From Archangium sp. (GTDB lineage Bacteria > Myxococcota > Myxococcia > Myxococcales > Myxococcaceae), in the NCBI GenBank assembly GCA_016793525.1, contig JAEUJT010000238.1, positions 1 through 16,053 of the forward strand: a stretch of DNA of 16,053 nt, given 5' to 3'. The translations under genes were made by a program, and so were the position numbers. Below are positions 10,888 to 16,053 of this stretch, piece after piece. How positions within the stretch are numbered: the first letter of the stretch is position 1; the number at the start of each line of letters is the position of its first letter. Under the pieces are notes generated by a model, which was given only the letters and a program-made list of their open reading frames with translations, searched no databases and was not told where the DNA came from.

Positions 10888-10916
10888 TTGACACCCCCCA
10901 CCCGCTTCCCTACGGT
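10888..10916 (+). promoter_or_regulatory. Sigma-70-type promoter for the Cys-rich lipoprotein gene
   Basis: A perfect -35 TTGACA (10888-10893) is followed, after exactly 17 nt, by TACGGT (10911-10916), which keeps the most conserved -10 bases (T, A and the last T). The predicted start near 10923 leaves a leader of about 32 nt with AAGGA (10937-10941) and TAGG (10946-10949) before ATG 10955. Confidence 0.6.
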
Positions 10917-10954
10917 CCGCCGCCTTTCACCCCCCGAAGGAAACGTAGGCAAAT

Positions 10955-12466
10955 ATGACGATGCGTGTGTTTCGCGTGTTGACGGTGGCCACTTGGGCCC
11001 TGCTGTCGATGGGTTGCCCGAAGACTGAGCCGACAAACGACGGCGGTGAAATCGATTTCGATGCGGGGAACCCGCCCGCGCGCGACGCCTGCTCGGGTGG
11101 CTGCGCCGACAACCAATTCTGTGACACCGCGCGGCGCACGTGCGTCTCGGGGTGCACTGGCGGCTGCGACGCCGGCGTCTGCACCCGCGTCGGCCCCGAC
11201 ACCTTCCGCTGCGTGATCACCCCGGTCACCACGTGCGGCCCGACCCCCTGCGAGCCCGGCCAGGTCGCCTGCTTGAGCGGGCAGTGCACGTGCCTCGCCT
11301 CGGCGCAGGGCGCCGGCGACACCTGCGTCGCCCAAGGCCAGTGGTGCGAAAACCGAATCTGCCGCAACCCGAAGCGCCTCGAGGAGTGCCAGATCGGCGG
11401 CCCCGCGTGCCCCGCAGGCCACGCCTGCACCGACGTCTTCGGCGACCTGCCGATCTGCACCAAGTCGTGCCAGAGCAACCAGGAGTGCGACCGCGGAGAG
11501 CTGTGCTCCGGGTCTGGCTGCCTGGCGTCGGCGCTCTTCACCAACCAGGAGTGCGCGCAGAACGTGCTCACCGACGGCGGCTTCGAGATCGTGCTCACCG
11601 ACGGCGGCACCCGCGCGCTGCCTGACGGCGGCTCCGAGGCCGTGCTGCTCGACGGCGGGCTGCGCCGCATCACCGTACCGGCCGGCAACACCTGCCTCCT
11701 GAAAGATCAGTCTGGCAACATCACCGACCCGCCTGGCGTCGGCACCGGCAACTGCGGGTACGCGCGCTTCAAGTTCGCCGACGAAGGCCTGTTCCTCTTC
11801 AGCACCTGCCGCCCGCCTGGCACCGCACTCGAGGGCCAGCCCTGCCGTGAAGACTACAGCCAAGGCGCCATCGGCACGCAGTGCAGCACCGGCCTCCAGT
11901 GCGCGCTCACCAGCGGTGGCCAAGACGGCGTCTGCCTGCGCATGTGCAACGCCAACCCGCCCAAGTTCGGCATCTTCCCGAAGCCCGCGTGCGGCGCCGA
12001 CGAGGCGTGCGTCAACACCTCGCGCTACACCGACCCGAACGACAACTCCGTGCTCGGCGTGTGCATGAAGAACTGCAACGTGTTCGACGCGGCCACCGCC
12101 ACCTGCGCCAACGTCGGCGTTACCCCGACCAGCTGTGTGCCGGCCACGCCCGACGGCGAGTTCCTGGTGTCGGCGCGCGGCGCGGGCATCTGCGTACCGC
12201 AGCAGACGCTCATCGCCTCGGCGCAGCAGCCGTGCAACGAGACCGACCCGTTCCGCGGCGCCGCGTGCGCGTCGGGCCAGGTCTGCACGTCGCTCAACCC
12301 CGACGACCCGTCGACCTGCGTGACGCTCTGCGACACCACCTGCAACCCGACCGACAGCAGCACCGCGCCGGCCCGCTGCGCCACGCAGCCCAACGCGCGC
12401 TGCACCACCGGCACCTGCCGCCGCGCCTCCAGCACCACCGGCTCGACCGTCGGCTTCTGCCGCTAA
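10955..12466 (+). CDS. Cys-rich lipoprotein, 503 residues
   Basis: The start at ATG 10955 is supported by TAGG 5 nt upstream; ATG 10961 is an alternative two codons in. Residues 1-21 are a lipoprotein signal ending LLSMGC (Cys21, with Ser at -3, which is not the usual Leu). About 50 Cys follow in short spacings (CSGGCADNQFC, CTGGCDAGVC, CLSGQCTC, CDTTC), suggesting a disulfide-stabilised extracellular rod, similar in style to myxobacterial Cys-rich envelope proteins. Residues 204-235 contain four DGG motifs at 8-9 residue spacing (VLTDGG, VLTDGG, LPDGG, LLDGG). There is no catalytic motif and no recognised domain; the function is unknown. It has its own promoter and ends 20 bp from the convergent response regulator gene. 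Confidence 0.87.
   Translation: MTMRVFRVLTVATWALLSMGCPKTEPTNDGGEIDFDAGNPPARDACSGGCADNQFCDTARRTCVSGCTGGCDAGVCTRVGPDTFRCVITPVTTCGPTPCEPGQVACLSGQCTCLASAQGAGDTCVAQGQWCENRICRNPKRLEECQIGGPACPAGHACTDVFGDLPICTKSCQSNQECDRGELCSGSGCLASALFTNQECAQNVLTDGGFEIVLTDGGTRALPDGGSEAVLLDGGLRRITVPAGNTCLLKDQSGNITDPPGVGTGNCGYARFKFADEGLFLFSTCRPPGTALEGQPCREDYSQGAIGTQCSTGLQCALTSGGQDGVCLRMCNANPPKFGIFPKPACGADEACVNTSRYTDPNDNSVLGVCMKNCNVFDAATATCANVGVTPTSCVPATPDGEFLVSARGAGICVPQQTLIASAQQPCNETDPFRGAACASGQVCTSLNPDDPSTCVTLCDTTCNPTDSSTAPARCATQPNARCTTGTCRRASSTTGSTVGFCR
11564..11608 (+). repeat. Short direct repeat encoding the DGG motifs
   Basis: The 18-mer GTGCTCACCGACGGCGGC occurs at 11564-11581 and again at 11591-11608, 27 bp apart and in frame. 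Two weaker DGG copies follow, to about 11658. It encodes VLTDGG twice in the Cys-rich lipoprotein. Confidence 0.8.
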
Positions 12467-12486
12467 CGTCGGCGGCCCGCTCGGGC

Positions 12487-13167
12487 TCACATCTGAATGA
12501 GCCCCTTGCGGAGGCCCTCGGTCACGGCCTCCACGCGGTTGTTCACCTCGAGCTTGCGGTAGATGTGCTCGAGGTGGGTACGAATGGTGGCCTTCGACAA
12601 GTTGAGCAACCGGGCGGCCTCCTGGTTCGAGACGCCCTTGGCGATGAGCTGGAGAATCTCCGACTCGCGGGCTGACAGCTTCTTGCCCTCGTCGACCGCC
12701 GCTGGGCCCTCGCCCGCCTGAGGCGCCACCTCCCCCACGCGAAAGTGCTTCAGCAGTCGGCGCGCGAGGTTGGGCTGAATCACCGTGCCGCCCGCGTGCA
12801 CCTCGCGAATGGCCTCGACCATCTTGTCGGCGGGGGCGCCCTTGAGCAGGTACCCCGAGGCCCCGGCCTGCACCGCCTCGAGGACTTTGTCTTCTTCGTC
12901 GAAGATGGTGAAGATCAGCACCTCGATGGCTGGCGACGTGGCCTTGAGCTGGCGCGTCACCTCGATGCCGCTCATTCGCGGGAGCCCGAGATCGAGCAGC
13001 ACCACGTCGGGCGCGGCGGCGGCGATGTCGGCCAGCGCGGCCTCTCCCGAGAGCGCGGTGCCCACGATGGTGAGCTCCGGCGCGGCCTGGAGCAGCTTGA
13101 GCTGGCTCTTCAGAATCTTCGCCTGGTCTTCGACCACGAAGACGCGAATCGCGCGGGGGACCGTCAT
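12487..13167 (-). CDS. NarL/LuxR-family response regulator
   Basis: The protein has 226 residues. The receiver domain (about 7-122) has the acidic pair Glu13-Asp14, phosphoacceptor Asp59 (VVLLDLGLPRMSG), Thr87 and Lys109 (GYLLKG). A linker (about 140-162) leads to a LuxR-type helix-turn-helix (163-224: LSARESEILQLIAKGVSNQE ... NLSKATIRTHLEHIYRKL). It should bind DNA when phosphorylated. ATG 13167 overlaps the stop of the histidine kinase gene as ATGA, and a perfect AGGAGG sits 9 nt upstream inside that gene, so the start is well supported and the two are translationally coupled. The frame runs on upstream to about 14679, but that extension is only antisense/alternate-frame noise. Confidence 0.96.
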   Translation of the reverse strand: MTVPRAIRVFVVEDQAKILKSQLKLLQAAPELTIVGTALSGEAALADIAAAAPDVVLLDLGLPRMSGIEVTRQLKATSPAIEVLIFTIFDEEDKVLEAVQAGASGYLLKGAPADKMVEAIREVHAGGTVIQPNLARRLLKHFRVGEVAPQAGEGPAAVDEGKKLSARESEILQLIAKGVSNQEAARLLNLSKATIRTHLEHIYRKLEVNNRVEAVTEGLRKGLIQM

Positions 13168-14411
13168 GGAGCCGAGCCTCCTGGGCTCACGGGAATGGTG
13201 AAGGTGATGGCGGCGCCGGCGCCGATGGCCGCGCGTATGCGCACCTCGCCGCCCACCTTGAGCGCGCGCTCGCGCATGTGCCGCAGGCCGTAGTGGCCGG
13301 TCAGCGGCGCGTCGAGGTCGAAGCCCGGCCCATCGTCGCGCACCGACAGCTCGACGCGCTCGGGGCTGAAGTGGAGCGCCACCTCGACCTGCGACGCCCT
13401 CGCGTGCTTCGCGGCGTTCGACAGCGCCTCCTGCAGCACGCGGAACAGCGTCAGCGCGCTCTCGGGCGGCAGGGGGCTGGAGGTGCCGCTGGCGCTGAAG
13501 CGCACCTCGAGCTTCGTGCGCTCGCGAAAGACGCGCACGTAGTCTTCGACGCCCGACGTCAGGTCGAAGTCTTCGCGCATCATGTGGAGGCTGCGCCGAA
13601 GCTCGTCGATGGCGTCTTCGGCCGACGCCTTGAGCTCGTCGATCTCCTTCAGCAGCGGCGCGTCGTCTTTCGCCAGCGTGCTCAGGTATTCGGCCTGAAT
13701 GATGACCGACGACAAGTTGGCGCCGAGCCCGTCGTGAATCTCCCGCGCCAGCCGGTTGCGCTCGTCGACGACGGCCAGGTCTTTCAGCTCGGCCTGGAGC
13801 TCGACCACCTCGCGGTGTGCGCTCACCTCGCGCTCGTTCAGGTACACGAGCACGTAGACGATGATGAAGTTGAGGCCCAGGTACCAGAGCAACGTCAGCA
13901 CCTCGACGGCGCTCGGCACCCGGTCGAGCAGCTGATCGAGCCGAGTGGTGATGGGCAGCGCCAACAGCGGCGGGAGAATGGCCAACGGCTTGGGGAACAG
14001 CAGCGCGAAGAGCGTGGTGAAGAGCAGCTGCGTCGCCAGCAGCGGGCTCTGCAGGCCGCCGCCCACCACGGGCTTCGCAACGAGCACCACCATCACCGCC
14101 AGATCGAGGCAGAGCGTGACGTAGGTGACGACGCGGCCAGCGCGCGGCGTCTCGAGCAGCACCGAGTTCAGCACGCTGTACGCGAGCATGACGAAGTACA
14201 CGCCGAAGGAGACAGGGGTGAAGCCGAAGTACGCGTGCCACACCGGCACCGCGAGCACCAAGAGCCCCAGCGAGAGGAACATCAGCCGGGCGTAGAAGAG
14301 CGCCCTCGCCCGAGCGATGAAGCGCTGCTGGAGCCATGCGTCGGTCACGGCACCGCCGCTGCGCTGTAAGGCAGCCTGCACGCGGGCCCGGCGCTCGTCG
14401 GTGTGCTCCAC
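13164..14411 (-). CDS. Multi-pass membrane histidine kinase, HisKA_3 (NarL partner) type
   Basis: The protein has 415 residues, with a GTG start at 14411. The N-terminal half is hydrophobic with about five to six membrane segments (about 43-60, 68-88, 93-113, 122-155, 171-191) and no separate periplasmic sensor domain. A short helical linker (192-215) leads to the HisKA_3 dimerisation domain with phosphoacceptor His226 (LAREIHDGLGANLSS). The ATPase domain has the N box (QEALSNAAKHA, Asn332), G1 DDGPGF (359-364) and G2 GHYGLRHMRER (372-382). It phosphorylates the downstream response regulator. The stimulus is probably sensed in or near the membrane. No Shine-Dalgarno precedes GTG 14411, but TACAAT (14427-14422) lies 10 nt upstream, so the mRNA may be leaderless. 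Confidence 0.94.
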   Translation of the reverse strand: MEHTDERRARVQAALQRSGGAVTDAWLQQRFIARARALFYARLMFLSLGLLVLAVPVWHAYFGFTPVSFGVYFVMLAYSVLNSVLLETPRAGRVVTYVTLCLDLAVMVVLVAKPVVGGGLQSPLLATQLLFTTLFALLFPKPLAILPPLLALPITTRLDQLLDRVPSAVEVLTLLWYLGLNFIIVYVLVYLNEREVSAHREVVELQAELKDLAVVDERNRLAREIHDGLGANLSSVIIQAEYLSTLAKDDAPLLKEIDELKASAEDAIDELRRSLHMMREDFDLTSGVEDYVRVFRERTKLEVRFSASGTSSPLPPESALTLFRVLQEALSNAAKHARASQVEVALHFSPERVELSVRDDGPGFDLDAPLTGHYGLRHMRERALKVGGEVRIRAAIGAGAAITFTIPVSPGGSAP

Positions 14412-14421
14412 GGTGCTGGAG

Positions 14422-14427
14422 ATTGTA
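14422..14427 (-). promoter_or_regulatory. -10-like hexamer for the histidine kinase operon
   Basis: On the minus strand TACAAT matches 5 of 6 bases of the -10 consensus and ends 10 nt before the GTG start of the kinase gene. No consensus -35 is visible at 16-18 nt. The gap to the divergent E1 gene is only 42 bp, so the two promoters must overlap. Confidence 0.4.
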
Positions 14428-14453
14428 GCCCCGCTTGGGCAAGAAGCGCCGTG

Positions 14454-15119
14454 ATGTCGATGGCGGTGCCTTCATCGGTGTGCGTGGTGGGCGTGGGCGG
14501 GCTGGGCTGCGCCGCGTCGCTGGCGGTGGCCTCCGCCGGCGTCGAGCGCCTCGTGCTGGTCGACCCCGACGTCGTCGAACCGAGCAACTTGCACCGGCAG
14601 CTGCTCCACGGCGAGGCCGACCTCGGGCGCGCGAAAGTGGAGTCCGCCGCCGAGAAGCTGCGCCTGCGCTACCCCGCACTTCGGGTCGAGACGCGGCGCG
14701 AGGCGGCTGGCCCCTCCACCGTCGCCGCGCTGCTGGCGGGCTGCGATGTCACCCTCGACGCCACCGACGGGGTGAAGACCAAGTTCATGCTGGCCGACGC
14801 CGCGGCCGCCGCAGGCGCGACGCTCGTGTACGCCGGTGTCCTCCGCTTCGATGGGCTGGCGATGCGCCTCGAGCGCGGAGGCCCGTGCCTGCGCTGCCTC
14901 TTCGAGACCATGCCGGCCGACGGCCTCACCTGCGCGCAAGCCGGCGTGCTCGGAGCGATGGCCGTGACCATGGGCGCGCTCCAGGGGCTCCTCGCGCTGG
15001 CGCCGAACGCGAACGCGGGAGAAAGCACGCTGCATGTCGTCGACGGCGCGACGCTGACCACCCGGGCCCTCACGGTGAAGCGGCGACCCGACTGCGCCAC
15101 CTGCGGAGCGCTCCCATGA
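14454..15119 (+). CDS. MoeB/ThiF-family E1-like adenylyltransferase
   Basis: The protein has 221 residues from ATG 14454. I prefer this to the upstream GTG 14403, which overlaps the divergent kinase start, because the nucleotide-binding strand begins at about residue 8, as is usual; ATG 14460 is also possible. Features are the glycine-rich loop VGVGGLG (12-18), the acidic strand end VDPDVVEPSNLHRQ (36-49) with Asn45 and Arg48, Lys61, DATD (102-105), and two CxxC pairs (Cys145/148 and Cys214/217) expected to bind Zn. TCAQAGVLG contains Cys160, at the position of the E1 cysteine. The family adenylates the C-terminal Gly of ThiS/MoaD-type proteins. It is shorter than E. coli MoeB (about 249 residues). 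It is coupled to the TusA-like gene by an ATGA overlap, indicating a shared sulfur-transfer task. Confidence 0.92.
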   Translation: MSMAVPSSVCVVGVGGLGCAASLAVASAGVERLVLVDPDVVEPSNLHRQLLHGEADLGRAKVESAAEKLRLRYPALRVETRREAAGPSTVAALLAGCDVTLDATDGVKTKFMLADAAAAAGATLVYAGVLRFDGLAMRLERGGPCLRCLFETMPADGLTCAQAGVLGAMAVTMGALQGLLALAPNANAGESTLHVVDGATLTTRALTVKRRPDCATCGALP

Positions 15120-15337
15120 CGTCTATCGACATCACCGGCGAGGTGTGCCCGATGACCTACGTGCGGGTGAAGCTGGCGCTCGAGCCGCTCCCCTCCGGCG
15201 CGCTGGTCGAGGTGTGGCTCAAGGGCGACGAGCCGCTCCGCAACGTGCCCCGCAGCCTGCGCGACGAAGGCCACACCGTGCTCGAGCTCGTCACCGAGGC
15301 CGATGGGCGTACGCGGCTGCTGTTCCAGCGCGCGTAG
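15116..15337 (+). CDS. TusA/SirA-family sulfur carrier protein
   Basis: The protein has 73 residues. ATG 15116 overlaps the E1 stop as ATGA. The N-terminal motif GEVCPMTYVRVKLALEPL carries Cys11-Pro12, the persulfide-bearing cysteine of the family; the second proline of the usual CPxP is replaced by Thr14, a variant seen in a CPMT subgroup. The length and the beta-alpha pattern (VEVWLKGDE, HTVLELVTEADGRTRLLF) match the small IF3-like TusA fold. It likely passes sulfur from a desulfurase to a ThiS/MoaD-like acceptor activated by the upstream E1 enzyme. Neither a desulfurase nor a ThiS/MoaD gene is in the window, so the end product (thiamine, molybdopterin, cysteine or other) is open. Confidence 0.92.
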   Translation: MTSIDITGEVCPMTYVRVKLALEPLPSGALVEVWLKGDEPLRNVPRSLRDEGHTVLELVTEADGRTRLLFQRA

Positions 15338-15343
15338 CGAGCC

Positions 15344-15895
15344 TCACCAGCGCTTCCACCACGGCTTCTTCGGCGGCGCCGGTGGAGTGATCAGCTCCAG
15401 CACCTCGAAGTCGCGCTCGCACGAATCGTGGCGGAAGTTCGTCTCGTTCTCCGCGAGGTCGAGCGGCACCTCGTAGAGCGGATCGTATTCGGGGTCTTCA
15501 GCGAGCTTGGCCATCGCCTCGGCTCGACGCGACTCGAAGCCGGCCGGGAGCTCGCCCTTGGTCTCCAGGTGAGCCATTCCCACCGACGGGTCATGAGCGA
15601 GGGACCACGCCACCCGCCCATCTCGCCAAGCTCGAGCTTCGCAGTACATGGTCGAGTCCACCACGGTCGCCGCAACCGCACGGCCGGCCAGCTCGGGGGG
15701 AAGCGCCTCGAGCGGGAGGGCCGCGCCGTCACGAAGATTCGCGGCCACGACGTACCAGCCGCCCTCGAGCTGCGCGCCGCTGAACGGCTGCTCCCCGGCG
15801 AGGCAAGGCTGGCCAGTCGGCCTGAGCCCGAGCACCTGATGCACCTCCGCGGGCGTTTTTCCATGCACCGCGAGCCACGACATCGACCACCCCAT
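15344..15895 (-). CDS. Conserved-looking hypothetical protein, 183 residues
   Basis: ATG 15895 has GGGAGG about 7 nt upstream, a good Shine-Dalgarno. The protein starts MGWSMSWLAVHGKTPAEVHQ and has no signal peptide or membrane segment. A Trp/Gly/Asp-rich globular part (GGWYVVAANLRDG, AWRDGRVAWSLAHD) is followed by an acidic helix (about 120-165) and a Pro/Lys/Trp tail (PPAPPKKPWWKRW). It is reminiscent of stand-alone bacterial proteins of unknown function that begin with a similar MGWSxSWxAV segment. No function is assigned. Its stop is 6 bp from the convergent TusA stop, and its start is 78 bp from the divergent TatA-like start. Confidence 0.8.
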   Translation of the reverse strand: MGWSMSWLAVHGKTPAEVHQVLGLRPTGQPCLAGEQPFSGAQLEGGWYVVAANLRDGAALPLEALPPELAGRAVAATVVDSTMYCEARAWRDGRVAWSLAHDPSVGMAHLETKGELPAGFESRRAEAMAKLAEDPEYDPLYEVPLDLAENETNFRHDSCERDFEVLELITPPAPPKKPWWKRW

Positions 15896-15973
15896 GAGAC
15901 ACCTCCCCGACGCTCCGTATCAAATGGCCCGCCCGAAGTTGCTCCTCCGCACCTGCTGAGGCAGGGTGGAGCC

Positions 15974-16053
15974 ATGTCGTGTCTGGGCACTGGCGAGCTG
16001 CTGACGTTGGCCTGCGTGGCGGTCATCGTCTTTTCTGCGTCGCGCATGGGGCA
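15974..16053 (+). CDS. TatA-family twin-arginine translocase subunit (5' fragment)
   Basis: The window shows 26 codons from ATG 15974, with AGGG and GGAG upstream. The residues MSCLGTGELLTLACVAVIVF then SASRMG match the short N-terminal membrane helix of TatA/TatE, including the G-x-x-E-L-L start and the F-x-x-x-[KR] hinge that leads into the amphipathic helix. Only this part is visible, so TatA, TatB or TatE cannot be told apart. An in-helix Cys14 and a weak hinge (SASRM instead of GAKKLP) are slightly unusual. Confidence 0.7.
   Translation, partial: MSCLGTGELLTLACVAVIVFSASRMG

Noticed and set aside
10667..10894. 75-residue minus-strand frame in the gap after the barrel protein
   Set aside because: It has no ribosome-binding site and overlaps the preceding stop and the promoter; the plus-strand frame there has better codon bias.
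12475..12486. GCCCG/CGGGC inverted repeat between convergent genes as a terminator
   Set aside because: The loop is only 2-4 nt, the stem is short and there is no T run on either side.
13168..14679. N-terminal extension of the response regulator to 730 residues
   Set aside because: The extension lies over the histidine kinase gene in another frame; the ATGA overlap and AGGAGG fix the true start at 13167.

Overview
The window is a compact, GC-rich stretch of bacterial chromosome, most likely from a myxobacterium or close relative (Myxococcota). This is inferred from the gene content: a Cys-rich DUF4215-repeat lipoprotein, a Ser/Thr kinase fused to a STAND-type NTPase, a PEGA/TPR protein, a second Cys-rich lipoprotein with DGG motifs, and very strong GC3 codon bias that leaves long stop-free antisense frames. 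I found no rRNA, tRNA, insertion sequence, phage gene or CRISPR array.

Region 1 (1-6369, minus strand) looks like one three-gene operon. Its order of transcription is a 1002-residue membrane Ser/Thr kinase-nSTAND protein, then a secreted/membrane TPR-PEGA protein (38-nt gap), then a lipoprotein of more than 767 residues built from about 19 Cys-rich DUF4215-type repeats (22-nt gap). The lipoprotein runs off the left edge of the window. Together they resemble a signalling NTPase/kinase, an envelope connector and a large surface protein. The distal lipoprotein repeats form a 294-bp tandem repeat.

Region 2 (6370-9159) holds an N-terminal-nucleophile aminopeptidase of the DmpA/P1 family on the plus strand with a good rho-independent terminator behind it. 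It is followed by a 40-residue, extremely basic small protein with a strong ribosome-binding site. Next come a small convergent lipoprotein and a divergent HAD-IB family phosphatase.

Region 3 (9207-12466, plus) encodes a predicted secreted/outer-membrane protein with an apparently near-leaderless start. After it lies a 52-codon open frame that can only start at CTG, and then a 503-residue Cys-rich lipoprotein behind a plausible sigma-70 promoter.

Region 4 (12487-15337) contains a NarL-type two-component pair on the minus strand (multi-pass membrane histidine kinase and LuxR-type response regulator), coupled through an ATGA overlap with a perfect AGGAGG. Divergent from it is a MoeB/ThiF-type E1 enzyme coupled, also by ATGA, to a TusA-type sulfur carrier. 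This makes a small sulfur-transfer module without a visible ThiS/MoaD partner.

Region 5 (15344-16053) holds a hypothetical protein on the minus strand and, divergent from it, the first 26 codons of what looks like a TatA-family translocase subunit cut by the right edge.

The least explained items are the kinase-PEGA-Cys-rich operon, the 40-residue basic protein, the CTG-start frame, and a recurring lack of Shine-Dalgarno sequences at genes that have a -10-like hexamer 8-11 nt before the start codon.
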